A stretch of 64,000 bases of DNA, from assembly GCA_022702705.1 (NCBI GenBank), contig CM040434.1, forward strand, positions 57,128,491 through 57,192,490. The letters run 5' to 3'. Within the stretch, counting starts at the first letter, position 1. The number at the start of each line of letters is the position of its first letter. The notes beneath the pieces are model-generated. The model made no database searches and had not been told where the DNA came from. It saw only the letters and a list, made by a program, of their open reading frames with translations. The DNA is from Papilionanthe hookeriana x Papilionanthe teres. Lineage: Eukaryota > Streptophyta > Magnoliopsida > Asparagales > Orchidaceae. Positions 11,815-23,330 of this stretch are shown piece by piece. A program made the position numbers and the translations under genes.

Positions 11815-13820
11815 GTCTTTAACAAGGCAATGAATCTTTTTAACTTGTAAATTAATAATCCAGTGTCAAACCTTATTAGATCTGTAAACATGAGAGTAAT
11901 AGAATCTATTTCCATAATAATATTATTCCGCCCCATCTTCATAGCAATCAACAAGGAAAAATCAACAGCATCAGCTTCAACCACTATCGGGGAAACAACC
12001 AAAGTAGGGGAAGCAAACTAATATAAGACAGAGCCATTCCAGTCCCTACAAAATCCACCCACACCCGAACAATTTTGTTTCCAACTTCCATCAGAATTTA
12101 TCTTAAGAAAAGGAGCATAAGGTTTAACCCAACAAATTTTGCAATAAGAAATAGCATCAATATTTATATAAATAGAAATATTTGTAGTTATAGACTTTAT
12201 ATATTTATTACAAGTATCCTTCATGCCTGTCATAGAAATACTTTTATATATATAAGAACAAATCATTGTGAAAGCTATTTTGGTAGTAATAACTTCCTCA
12301 TTGTGCTTTATAGAGTTCTTAGAAACCTAAATAAATCAAAGCACGATAGATGGAAGGCTAGCTAAGAAATCATGCCCCTTATCATTCAAATCTTCAAAAA
12401 TAGTATCAATGTTATTATAACCACAAAAAACATCCAATCTACCACTTATTTCAAAAATAATTTTCCAAATATCACTAGAAAAATTGCTGGAAATAAAAAG
12501 ATGATTTAGAGATTCCTCAGCATTATGGCACATATAACACTTTGAAGCCAACTTTAAGCCTTTAAGCTTAATGATATTATCAATAGGGAGAATATCACGC
12601 AAGTCTCTACAAATAAAAAAGGATTTAGAGGGTGGTCACCCATTTATTCCAATTCCAAGAAAGATCCATCCCCTGAAAAAGTATGTTCTACATTTGCAAA
12701 GGTTTTGGTACTAGAATTACCAATCTTATCTTTAACTTTAGGAATGTCTTTCCTATCAGAATTAATAGGAATATGAGAAATAAAAATAGCATCATTATAA
12801 TGCACCATATTAAACAATTTAGATGAATTCCAATTGTTATTAACCCATAAATCCTTTAACTTTATGTTTATATCCTTAGGATCCCAATAAAAGGCCTCTA
12901 GGAGCACCATTCCCAAGCCAATCATTATACTAGAAGAAAAATCCTCTTTACCAACCTCCCAACACAAAAGATCTTCTACTCGAGGAGAAAACTTTAGCTC
13001 TCCTTCCAAATATAATAATCATAAGTAGTAGAGGAAATAAAGAGGGGATGAGAAGTAGAACAATACTTAGCATGAAGTAAAGATGCCAAAATAGAACTAT
13101 TCCTGCGAAATCGCTGCAAAAGTTTCATAAAATTAATTTTAACAGAATCAATCAGTCTCCTGAAACCCAACCCACCCTTTTCAATAGGTTTATAGCTTAT
13201 TCCAGCTCATCCAATGAAAATTTCTTTTATCATCACCATCCCAAAGAAATTTATTAAATAAATTTTCAAGCTTTTTCATAAAACTGAGAGGCGGATTCAT
13301 TACTTGAATAATATAAAGAGGTAAAGAGGTAATGATACTCTTAAGAATAGTAATATGCCCACTAAAAGATAAGAAATTATGTTCCCAAGAAAGAAGCCTC
13401 ATTCTAACCTTCTTCAATAGTTCAGAGAAAAGAGAATTCCTTTAATCTTCTTATCAAGAATAAAGCCCAGATATTTAAGAGGTAAACTATCCTTATTACA
13501 ATTAGTAAAATCAGCAATCTAGTTCTTATTAGTAGCAGAAACATATTTGGATTAATAAAAATAACATTTGGAAGTATTAAATAACAAACTAGATGCATCC
13601 TGCATATGAAAAATTATCCTCCAAATTTTCTTTATAGATCTTTTATTAGAGTTAGTGAAGAGAATGAGATCATCAGCAAAACAAAGATGGGAGATGCTAA
13701 TACCACCCTTATGAACATAATTTAAACTAGGAAATTTCTCAAAGAGATTGTTAAAATATTTAGAAAAATAATCAAAAGGAAGAATAAAAAGATAAGGAGA
13801 AAGAGGATCTCCCTGCTTGA
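11815..13820 (-). pseudogene. LINE B ORF2, middle and C-terminal part (RT palm, zf-RVT, RNase H)
   Basis: Read from 13820 downward, the product has QGDPLSPYLFILPFDYFSK, then HLCFADDLILFTNSNKRS, which holds the catalytic Asp pair of reverse transcriptase. Next come the thumb (VRMRLLSWEHNFLSFSGHI), the zf-RVT knuckle (KCYMCHNAEESLNHLF, 12480-12560) and RNase H (FLKINSDGSWKQNCSGVGG, 12018-12110; VVEADAV, 11950). Frameshifts and stops separate these blocks, so the copy is dead. The upstream half of RT continues at 19440, beyond LINE A. The family copies its own RNA into target DNA by target-primed reverse transcription. Confidence 0.85.
13804..13820. repeat. 17 bp TSD of LINE A, left copy
   Basis: AGGATCTCCCTGCTTGA occurs here and at 19423-19439, exactly flanking LINE A. 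It lies in the RT coding region of LINE B (GDPLSP block). Confidence 0.9.
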
Positions 13821-14214
13821 AAAAGGACCACAACGATCACAATGAGCGATCCTCCTTTCGCGATCTCGTCACCATCTAAAGGGGAAGAAGGACTTCTTAC
13901 CATCAAAGAGGATCCCCTCTCCGCTTCGAAGCCCACAACTGTTCTCGCTCTCGGACATTTCTTTTGTCACTCCTCTCTCATCTCCTAGTTTCACCCATAA
14001 CCTTCGCCTCAGAGACCAAAGCCCTTGCAATAATGACGGGATTGCGGTGTGCCAAGTTCCTCCAAAATTCTTGGGTGACATGGAGATGAGGTGGATATAG
14101 ATTCTTGGAGCTTTCTTGGAGCGTTCTTAATTTCTTCGTGTTGTCTCCTTTAGATCTCTACTTCTGCTGCTTCATTTGGTTGGATTTCCGTAATCCCACC
14201 ATCTTTTTGTTTCA

Positions 14215-15517
14215 ATGGCGACTTCCTTTTGGGATGTGATTGCTGGTAAGTCTGTGGCTCAGGGGATTTTATCTTCCCAGCTGATTCTCTCGAGCAAATG
14301 GTGGAAAGTAATTCAAATGGATTACTTAAGAATGCTTCACGCAAGAACGGTAAACCTGTGCTTTATTTTACTAAGGAATACGCAAAAATTCTCATGGAAC
14401 CTTTAAGGTTCACTATGGTTGGTAAATTTTCCTTTGGGCACCCTAACATAGATATTATTCGTAAATTTTTTGGTGATTTACATCTTGCTGGTGGATGGAA
14501 ATTGGGATGGATTCATAAAAGAAATTTGATGATTAAATTATAGCTTGAAAAGGATTATACTTTCTTATTTTCTAAGAAGGTTTTAATTATTGAGACGTTT
14601 TATTTGAAACTTCTTAAATGGACTCCGGATTTTAAATCCTCTGAAGAATCTCCTATTATGCCTATATAGCTTAGAATTCCTGGTTTAAGACTTCAATTCT
14701 GTAATTCGAAAGTTCTTTATTCAATAAGGGATATTTTTGGGAAACCTTTAAAAAGTGATGCTGGTTCTACAGATCTTTCTCGGCCTGATTCAGCTAGAAT
14801 CTTGGTAGAGAGAGATGTCACATTGAGTTTACCTGATTCTGTTTGGCTTGAAGATGATTATGAAGGTTATTGGAAAAAAATTGTACCAGAATTTATTCCT
14901 GACTATTGTACTCATTGTAAAATTTTTGGTCATCTTTATGCTCATTGCTTTCACGCACATCCAGAATTGAGGCATTCTATAAATTTTCCTATAAGCCGTA
15001 TGGAAAAACAATTGATCCTAAAATTAATACTCAGGATCTTTTACAAATTATTAATGACAGTGAAAAATTGTCTCAGCCACTACTGGTTAACAGGGATATT
15101 AATCATGTTATTGATTTGAATAATGATAACATGGTTGCTGATAATACTTTAATCTTAGCTGATGAGAATATTGGCAACAAAGATAAAGCCATTGTTATCT
15201 GTGCTACTGATAATTCTGATGTTATAACTATGGATAAAGTTACATTGGTTACTAATTTGAGTATGGTTAATAGACATTTTTTCATTAATTCTTTTACTTC
15301 TTTAACTGCTAATTCTTGCCAGGATTTAATTTCTAAAGGTTGTCATCCTAAGGATGACATGAATTTAGACAAACAATTGGTTATTCTTTCAGGACCTGAA
15401 ATTGGGGAATCTACTGCCCTTACTCGTCTTGAATTAGAAGAAGGATGGTTGTCTCAAAAGTCATCAAAGAAAAGAAAATTCAGAGGAAGTAGAGAGATCA
15501 GTTATTTTGAATCCTGA
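14215..15517 (+). pseudogene. LINE A ORF1 (gag-like RNA-binding protein), broken
   Basis: It begins MATSFWDVIAGKS, shifts frame before 14298, and carries a DUF4283-like N-terminal domain (RFTMVGKFSFGHPNIDIIRKFF). Two in-frame TAG stops follow, near 14541 and 14668. A CCHC zinc knuckle (CTHCKIFGHLYAHC) lies at about 14909-14950. After another shift near 14945 comes a long acidic/Asn-rich tail ending KKRKFRGSREISYFES. In the family this protein binds element RNA. The same order is seen in LINE C and LINE D ORF1. Confidence 0.85.
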
Positions 15518-15603
15518 AGCTAATCTTTCTTCATCAACAAGGAAGGGTTTGGTAAAACCTCCTCAAAATATTCATTCTAATTCTTTAATTGATAATCATG
15601 TTA

Positions 15604-18600
15604 ATGATGCAATTTAATACTTTGTTTTGGAATATTAGAGGTATTGCTAAGACAAATTCCTCTAATCGTCTGAGGATTTTAATTCAGATCTATCACCTTT
15701 ATTTCTTTGGGATTCTTGAGCCTCTTGTTAATTCTTGCAAAAATGACACTTATGTTAGAAGGATTGGTATTTTTCATTATTTGGTCAATTCTAATAACAG
15801 GATTTGGTTTCTTTAGAAATATTTTGTTAAAGTGGATATCATTATTAACCATGATCAATTGTTACATGTTCATATTAGTTTACATGATATTTTTTTTCAT
15901 TTTTCTTTGATTTATGCGGGCTTTACCAAACAAGACAGGAGGTTTTATGCAACATGTTCAATTCCAGTGGACCCTTGAATAATCCTTGGTTGATTGGAGG
16001 GGACTTTAATATGATCTCTTTTGTCAGTGAGAAGAGAGGTGGTTTATAGCCTAATCTTCATCTAATTAATGATTTTAATAATTTACTTTTGGATGTTGGT
16101 ATTTTTTATTTAGGTTTTATTGGTAGACCATTTACTTGGCATCGTGGGCATGTTTTTGAGTGTCTTGATAGATTTGTTGCTAATTCTGTTTGGAGCGATT
16201 CTTTCGGCTTTCATGAGGTTCATCATCTGGCTTTTAATGCTTCTGACCATTTTTAAGGTTAAGATTAAAGAGAATTCTGGTAAGATAATTTATCATTTTT
16301 TTTTCTTAATATGTGGCTTCTCCAACACAATTTTCTTTAGAGTGTTAAACATAATTGGAGGATTGATAAGCTCACTGATGTGACTTATAATCTAGGTATC
16401 AAACTATGGTTGCTTCAAAAGAACTTAGCTAAGTTTCTTAGAAACTAGAATTGGCAAGTCTTTAGTAATCTTAGTAAAGATGTGGTTGATGCTGAAGAGA
16501 AAGCTAAGAAGTTAGAATTGAATTACTATCATAATAATATTAATTTTGATTTGTTCATGCAAGGCCAAAAGGATCTTACTAATGCTATTAATATGGAGGA
16601 ATTCTTTTATGCTCAAAAGGCAGCTAAGAGTAATTTTTTGGATAGAGATAGGAATTATACCTTCTTCCATGCATGTATTAAGAATAAAAGAAGGATTAAC
16701 ATGATTAATAGTATTAAGGATAAGAATGGTAGAACCTTGATAAACTTGAAAGATATTATTAATGATGGGGTTAATTTTTACTCTAATCTTTTCTTTAATG
16801 ATGGTGGTCCTTTGGAAAAGATTAACTATGATCTTTATCAAAGGACTAATAAATTGAATTGTCTTGATTTCACTTATATTCCTTCTACAGTTGAGATTAA
16901 GAATATTATTGATAGCATGGATGATGGTAAAGCTGTTGGTCCTGATGGCTTTAATGTGGAATTCTATAAAGCTAGTTGGGATGTTATTCATTTTGAACTT
17001 GTTGAGGCTATTCAAGGTTTTTTCGTGGCATTGAATTACCTAAGTATTAAAAACTTCTAGCATTGTTTTAATTCCTAAAGAGAATGGTGATACTTCTTGG
17101 GATGCTTTCAGGCCTATTAGCATTAATACTGTCATTTATAAGATTATTTCTAAGATTCTTGTTAAAAGAATTCAACCTTTTTTATGTGACATTATTTCTT
17201 TGAACCAGACTGCCTTCCTTAATGTTAGGTACATTAGGAATAATGCACTCACTGTGCTAGAGTTACTGTTGGGTCTGGATAAGATTAATCTTTGTGGTAA
17301 TGTTATTTTTAAAATGGATATTAAGAAGGTCTTTGATTCTATCGGATGGGAATTTTTTATGGATGTTTTAAGTGCTGTTGGTTTTAATGTGGATTTCTGT
17401 AAGCTTGTTTTTAGGATTCTTGATAATAATTATTACTCTATTATTATTAATGGTAATGCTCATGGTCATTTTAACAAAAGAGCATGTACAACACTACACA
17501 CAAGACACAACTGTTATTAGATTGAGGCTTCTGTCTTGGGAAAATAAATTTCTTTCTTTTGGGAGACGTGTTACTCTTTTAAAGAGTATCCTTACCTCTC
17601 TTCCTCTTTATATTCTCCAAGTGATGAATATGCCTATAGGTATCATTAAGAAGCTGGAGCTTTTATTTAATCATTTTCTTTGGGATGGTTGTGGCAAGAA
17701 GAGTTTGCATTGGAAAAATTGGGATAAGCTCTGTAAGCCTGTTAATAAGGGTGGTTTGGGCTTTTGTAAGCTTGTTGATTCTATTAAATTTAATTATATG
17801 AAACTTTAGTTTCATTTTCTTAAGAATTCTTCTATCTGGGCTTCTCTACTTAATGCAAAGTACTGTTCTAGTTCTCATCCCCTTTCTGTTTCTTCTTCAA
17901 AATCTGATTCTTTTATTTGGAAGGAAATGATTAAAGTTTCCTCCCATGTTGAGGATTTGCTTTGTTGGGAAGTGGGTACAGGTGATGTTACTTTCTATTT
18001 TGTTGATTGGCTTGGTAATGGTTCTCTTGGGGATTATTTTGATGGTCCCGAGGATATTAATGTTAATGTTAGAGATTTTTGGGTAGATTCTAATTGGAAT
18101 TTATCTAAGCTTTTTAATTATGTTAATTATAATGATGCTACCTTCAATAATAATATTCCTATTATGACCTATAGGAAGGATGTGCCTAAGATTAAAGGTA
18201 AGATTGGTGAGTCTGTTACTAAGACTTTTGCTTCAAGAGAGCAAACCAACCAGAGACTGTATCTTTCTTGGAATTGGAACAAATGGGTTAAACCTCTATC
18301 TCTTTCTTTATTTGGCGTATTTTTCATAATTGTATTCCCACTGATGATATTCTTAAGCTTAAGGGTTTAAGAATGGTTTCCAAGTGCTACTTGTGTCACA
18401 ATGAAGAAGAATCTATTATGCATCTTTTTAGCTCTTGTCTTTTTAGTTCTGAAATTTGGAGGAATATTTTTAATTTATGTGGCAGAAAAGATTTGTTTTG
18501 TGGTTATACTTCTATTAATGCGATTTTTGATGATTGGAGGAATAGGGGGCTGGCTTTCTTAGCTATTTTTCCTTCTATTGTAACTTGGTTTATTTGGTTT

Positions 18601-19256
18601 TCTAGAAATGTTGGGAAGCATAAGAGTGAGCTTGTTAATGTTCAACATATTTTTTTGCCAAATTTGCTCTTATATTAATAAGAGTTTATCCTTCACTGAT
18701 ATTAAGATTATTGGAAATAGTTATATGCTTTCTATTGCAATTAATCTTGGTATTTCTTTTCATAGTTATCATAATTTATGTCATAAGATAAGGTGGATTA
18801 AACTTGCTGCTCCTTTCTTTAAGCTGAATTCGGATGGGTGTTGGAAATAGAATTCAGCTGGGATTGGGGTTGTTTGTAAGGATTGGAATGGTCATGTTCT
18901 TTACTGGATTGCTGCTTCATCTTTGTTGAGTTCTCCTATTGTTGCTGAGGCTGATGCTGTCGTTTTTGCTTTGTTAATTTCTAGGAAGATGGGTTGGTTT
19001 AATATTATTATGGAAGTTGATTCCTTTATTCTTTGGGATGCTTACAAGTTTAATAAGCTTTGCCATTAGAGTATTAATTTTCAGGTTAAAAGGATTCATT
19101 GCCTTGCTGCTGGACTTAAATACTTTGGTCTCATACTAGAAGAGAAGGGAATCATGTGCTGATTGGGCTGCTAAGTTGGGGTCTCTTTTACATGCTTCTT
19201 TTGTTTCTGATTGCTTACTTGAGGATTTGAAGCATTTGGTTGTCTTTGATTTTTAG
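15604..19256 (+). pseudogene. LINE A ORF2 (endonuclease, RT without palm, zf-RVT, RNase H)
   Basis: It starts MMQFNTLFWNIRG, the usual opening of the APE-type endonuclease. Further endonuclease motifs are GGDFNMIS (about 15998), FTWHRGHVFECLDRF (about 16131) and ASDH (about 16240). The RT N-terminal half is open at 16482-17058 and 17200-17470, with KMDIKKVFDSIGWEF. The GDPLSP and FADD blocks are missing and replaced by a short filler. The thumb, WDG block, zf-RVT (KCYLCHNEEESIMHLF, about 18379) and RNase H (KLNSDGCWK, about 18822; EADAV; MEVDS) follow. Several stops are present. Confidence 0.9.
17472..17512 (-). other. Inverted filler from the LINE 3' UTR replacing the RT palm
   Basis: AAAAGAGCA followed by TACAACACTACACACAAGAC lies between the RT fingers (NGNAHGHF) and the thumb (RLRLLSWENKFLSF). 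Both pieces are the reverse complement of this LINE family's own 3' end (19401-19416 and about 19261-19290). Confidence 0.8.
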
Positions 19257-19386
19257 TTTTGTTGTGTCTTGTGTGTGTAGTGTTGTATTTTTTTATTTTT
19301 TTGGAAGGAGGACCATTTTATTTTTTTTTCATGTAGGGTGTGTGTGCGAGACCTCTTTCCTGGGTTTATATTTTTCTTTTCGTGGA

Positions 19387-19392
19387 ATAAAA
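19387..19392 (+). terminator. AATAAA polyadenylation signal of LINE A
   Basis: AATAAA lies about 30 bases upstream of the short A tail at 19415-19422. The same block recurs in LINE B (reverse, near 2680) and LINE C (reverse, near 50740). Confidence 0.7.
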
Positions 19393-19439
19393 TGAGAGCC
19401 GTTGTGCTCTTTTACTAAAAAAAGGATCTCCCTGCTTGA

Positions 19440-19928
19440 TTCCTTTAGTAGCCATAAAATGACCATGAGAATTACCATTAATAATAACATAATAATTATT
19501 ATTATTTAAAATTTTATAAACAATAGTGCAAAATTCATCATTAAAGCCAATATCCTTTAAGACCTCAAGTAAAAACTCCCACCTAATGGAATCAAAAACC
19601 TTTTTAATATCCATCTTAAAAGTAACATTACCACAGTATTTACTCTTATCCATATCCAAAAGTAACTCTTGTACTATAAGAGTATTTTCCCCAATTTGCC
19701 TCTCTTTAAGAAAGCAGTTTGATTTAAAGAAATAATGTTACTTATAAGAGGTTGAATTCTCATAACCAAAATCTTAGAAATAATCTTACATCTAATAGTA
19801 TTAATGCTTATAGGCATATAAGCATCCCAAGAATTGTTACCATTCTCTTTAGGAATTAAAGCAATGTTAGAGGTTTTAAAATACTTTGGTAAATCATTAC
19901 CTCGAAAGAAGTTCTGAATAGCCTCCAC
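19440..19928 (-). pseudogene. LINE B ORF2, RT N-terminal half
   Basis: On the minus strand: a pre-RT and fingers segment (SNIALIPKENGNNSWDAYMP, SLNQTAFLKRGK), then KMDIKKVFDSIRWEF and NGNSHGHFMATKGIKQGDP, which ends at the LINE A target duplication. It joins QGDPLSPYLF at 13820. One frameshift lies near 19670. Similarity to LINE A and LINE C makes the family assignment certain. Confidence 0.85.
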
Positions 19929-20535
19929 AATCTCGGGATGAATAATATCCCAACAAACTTTTATAAAATTCTACAATGAAACCATCGGGATCAACAACTT
20001 TACAATCATCCATGCTATCAATGATAACCTTACTTTCTTCTTTAGAAGGAACATAGGTAAGATTAATAGAACTCAAACTAATAGGCCTTTGTTAAAGATC
20101 AGCATTAATCTTATCTAGAGGACTACCATCATTAAAAAATGACTTGGAGAAAAAATGAATCCCATCATTAATAATATCAATAGGGTTGGATAAAGATCTA
20201 CCATCATTATACCTAATACTATTAATCATGTTAGATGTTCTTTTGCTTTTAATACAAGCATGGAGGTTAATATTCCATAAATCAATTCTATCTTTTTTAG
20301 TACACCCAACGTAAATAATAGTAAGAAGAAAAGAGTTATCATGAAGGTTAATATTGACATGCAATAATTGGTTGTTATTATTAATAATATCCACTTTAAC
20401 AAATTCCTTCCAAAGAAACCAGATTTCGTTATTAAGGTTAACCAAATAATTAAATTTACCAATTATTTTAACATACTTATCATTATTGCAAGGATTGACC
20501 ATTCGTAGCAATCCACACCATTTGCAGCAATCCAC
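19929..20535 (-). pseudogene. LINE B endonuclease remnant fused to the pre-RT segment
   Basis: The frame runs through endonuclease strands (VKIIGKFNYLVNLNNEIWFL, LLTIIYVGCTKKDRIDLW) and then directly into LHACIKSKRTSNMINSIR. In LINE A and LINE C that last segment lies several hundred bases after the endonuclease. The C-terminal endonuclease (GGDFN, SDH) is therefore deleted, with the join near 20262. The N-terminal endonuclease is also missing. Confidence 0.75.
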
Positions 20536-21167
20536 ACCATATCTTGAAATTTTGCAGTAACATCCCTTTCCACCAAGACTCTGGCCACAGAAGGCCTTTC
20601 ACAAGTGCAGGTGGAATTATCCACCTTAAGCCGATTATCAAAGATCCATGCAAGAGAATAAGGAAAATTGATGTTATATAAATGAAGCTTTAACCCCCGG
20701 GAATTTAATCCTAATAGGAGCAATAGGTGATTCTTCTCTCGGATTAAATTCAAGGGTCCATTTTAAAATCTTCATATATGATTTTTCAATTAGTAAAAAT
20801 TTTCTAGCAAAAACATATGTGTAATCTTCTTCACGCTCAAGTTTAATCATAAGATGTCTACCATCAATAAAACCTAAAGTATATTTGCCAGCAATTTTAA
20901 GATCCAAGAAAAATTTTCTAATCACTTCTGTTTTAGGCTGAGTAAAAGCAAAGTTACCAACCAAGGTAAATTTCAGAGGCACAATCAAAATTTCCATATC
21001 TTCATCTTGAAGAAAAATGGCCACTTACCTTTTTTCCAAGCATATTTTTTGAGAAAACCCGAAGCAGAGCTATCAACCAGATGATCCTTAAACAATGAAG
21101 GAAAAACAACATTATTCAGCTCAAGAGATATTTCAACCACAATATCTCTAAAAGAAGGAGCGGCCAT
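20463..21167 (-). pseudogene. LINE B ORF1, truncated before the zinc knuckle
   Basis: It starts MAAPSFRDIVVEISLELNN at 21167, shifts near 21020, and continues through the DUF4283-like domain (LKFTLVGNFAFTQPKTEVIRK; MKILKWTLEFNPREESPIAP) and VLVERDVTAKFQDMVW. The CCHC knuckle and acidic tail present in LINE A, C and D are missing. The frame runs into endonuclease-derived sequence, so ORF1 and ORF2 were brought together by a deletion. Confidence 0.8.
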
Positions 21168-21616
21168 GGAAGAAAAAACAAAAACTGATTTAATAAAACT
21201 AAAAAAACTAGATAAAAATTAATTTCTATCAAACCCAAAAGCTAAGCCATCATGATCTGAAAGGAAATCAATGTAGAAACCAAAAACAATGACTTATATC
21301 CTAGGCCAACCCTGAATCAATATCGAAAGCAAGGATATATTCTATGCAAAAAAAAAAGGAAGCACAAACAAAAAAATTCTGAAATACCAAGGATCTAGTT
21401 AAGATTCCATCTAAAATATTAGATCCAAGCACAAAATATGAAAAAACGATGGAATCCAAGGAAGGATCTCACCAAAGAACTAGTTCAGTTTCAGTTTGGG
21501 TGCTTGTGAGAATTTTTTGGATTGAGCCGATGGCAAGAAGGTAGGCTAGCTGCGTTGGAGGAAGGTCGGCGACCCTAGTGTTCGGCGAGCAAGGTGCCAG
21601 CAGCTTTAGGGTTTTT
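21168..21616 (-). other. LINE B 5' UTR
   Basis: Non-coding DNA upstream of ORF1, ending in a GC-richer part with TTAGGGTTTTT near 21606. LINE C has a similar 5' end (CGACGGGCGAAG and CCCTAGGG near 56450, minus). The end at 21616 rests on the candidate TSD. Confidence 0.5.
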
Positions 21617-21627
21617 AACAGAAACCT

Positions 21628-22509
21628 AGTTTAAATCAAAGGAAATCCACTAGAAAGTGTTTACAAAAATTACAAGAAAATGAAGAACACAGTACTTAGC
21701 TTTTTTCCTCTAAAAGAAAGATGAAAAATCTAACAAAGACTCCTGCCGATCTATGCACCAATAATATTTTCTTACTCATATCTGTCAAAATGCCTCACCA
21801 ATTACTCCAGAAAATGGATAAATCTACATCACCATAAACTCACGCCAAACTCTTCCTAAAACACTTCTTAATTACTTCTCTAGACTCCCCTAATTACTTG
21901 TCATGAGAGGCACCAAGCCTTTCTATTTAAAGAGAAGCCAAACACCTTCATTTTCCAAAAGAGACACCCCTTCAATCCAAGAGATACACCCTTTCACTCC
22001 AAGAGACACATCTCTTCTTTCAAATGTGTCTAGCGTCATTTAATATCATCTTGAGGCGTGCATAACCACCAAGAAGCTTCCAAAACATCCCAGAATAGCC
22101 CAAAAGCCGTCCAAAAACCGTCTCGGATGCTATAGTGCCTATTTCTAGCCGTTGGGCAATGCACCCATATTGCTCTGTTTTGGCTCCTTTTCGCTTCGTT
22201 TCATCTCCGGTTTGATCCTAGTGCTATACCTACAAGGAATACATTAAAATAAACTTTCTTTAAAGTGTAATTTCATTCAAAAAATGGTATAAATATGAAG
22301 GAGATTAAGCATAGAAAGATATATCAAAATGCGCAGGATCAGGATTTCCTTCCTTGCTTGATCTGGCTCCAAATTGCGTCTTTTTTGTTTCATTTTCTCT
22401 AAAACTCAATTTCTTGTACCTGAAACCAAAAACATACAAAATAACTTCTTTTAAAGTGTAATATTATTAAAAATGATTATAAAATGAGCATTTAATGTAT
22501 TTTAAAAAT
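21628..22509 (-). repeat. Probable LTR half of the reverse-strand gag element
   Basis: On the minus strand a TATA box, CTCTTTAAATAGAAAGG (about 21919-21935), precedes a transcribed leader that runs into LINE B and would continue at 2629. Plus-strand 21960-22025 holds three imperfect ~22 bp repeats (GAGACACCCCTTCAATCCAA type). Two copies of a TTAAAGTGTAAT block lie at about 22260 and 22450. No coding sequence is seen. Confidence 0.45.
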
Positions 22510-22960
22510 AAGTAATTTTAAGGTGGATCTGTCCACAACTCGTGTAGCTCCCAAATCTAGCCTCTACGGCCTATGAGCATTATTATAACCCACAATTATG
22601 GCTTACGTGAGCGACTACGGCCTATGTGTTCCACAACTTTTGAAGCTCCCGATATTGGCCTTTACGACTTACAGGCATCATCATAGCCCACCACAATAAC
22701 CAACGTGACCAACTATGTTCTCCATGGTCCACAGCTTGTACATTTTCCCAACCTAAGCCCTTGCGGCCTATAGACATCGACGCAACTCACCATTATAACT
22801 TATGTGATAAATTACAACCTACACGGCTCACTGCTTCTACAATTTCTAATATGGCCTCTGTAGCTAACCAACACTTCTGAAACAACCATATATAGCCCAC
22901 ACGGCCAACCACTATATAGCTTTCAACTACGACCTCTACGATAAGCAAGTGATACAGATA
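22510..22960 (+). repeat. Tandem repeat, ~97 bp unit, 4-5 copies
   Basis: Diverged units recur about every 97 bp (anchor GCTCCC at about 22542, 22638 and degenerate at 22738, 22834). Each contains words such as CTACGGCCTA, TATGGCTTACGTGA and GTCCACAGCTTGT. The same unit forms the longer array at 57470-58930. Confidence 0.8.
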
Positions 22961-23330
22961 CCGTTTACAACATTTACGACAAACTTCCACCTCCATAGTA
23001 ATGACTACGACCCTTGCGAATTGCTATCACGGAGAACCCTAACCAGACTATGACTATTATTTATAAACTACTATCGTGCATTTACAATGATCAACTTTAT
23101 AACTCCATCTTCTCTATTTCAGGACAAGAGTTGACCTATGTATTCGGTATCCATAGTGGATTATTTCAACTCGGCTAGACCTAGTGGTTTTTTCCTTTTT
23201 CTGGGTTTCCCATATAAAAGGTTGAGATATGTCCTCCAACTCCTTTTTAATTACTGGAACGTACATATAATATTTCGTGTGATACTAAGATAATAATTCA
23301 TTACTCTCCACCACAGATTTTCCAGCACAT
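22961..23330 (+). repeat. Downstream flank of the 97 bp array, LTR-like end
   Basis: It is homologous to 59000-59300, with shared blocks such as TTTACAATGATCAA, AACTCCATCTTC and TTTTTCCTTTTTCTGGGTTT. The last block resembles the end of Ty1/copia-type LTRs. No gene is seen. Confidence 0.6.

Larger units (their letters stand above)
13821..19422 (+). mobile_element. LINE A: L1-type LINE, 5.6 kb, internally rearranged
   Basis: It is flanked by a 17 bp target duplication and ends in ACTAAAAAAA after an AATAAA signal (19387). The layout is 5' UTR (13821-14214), ORF1 (14215-15517), ORF2 (15604-19256) and 3' UTR with GT-rich blocks. ORF2 lacks the catalytic palm of RT because of a deletion at about 17471-17515, so the copy cannot move itself. 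Its clean TSD in LINE B shows that it is younger than LINE B. Confidence 0.9.
2642..21616 (-). mobile_element. LINE B: L1-type LINE, minus strand, split by three insertions
   Basis: The pieces are 2642-2959 (3' UTR and end of RNase H), 10256-10260, 11815-13820 (RNase H, zf-RVT, RT palm) and 19440-21616 (RT fingers, endonuclease remnant, ORF1, 5' UTR). Removing the LTR sequence (TSD TAAAC) and the TIR element (TSD TAA) joins CATTGCCTTG to GGTCACATACTAG with exactly 20 nt between. The matching stretch of LINE A also has 20 nt there. Candidate target duplications are AACAAGAAACCT at 2630-2641 and AACAGAAACCT at 21617-21627, one base apart. The element has many stops, two internal deletions and no intact ORF. 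The junction logic is strong; the outer ends are less certain. Confidence 0.8.

Noticed and set aside
11295..11822. 175-codon Arg-rich open frame and its minus-strand shadows
   Set aside because: GC-rich arm of a TIR element. It crosses the element end and target duplication and shows no domain.
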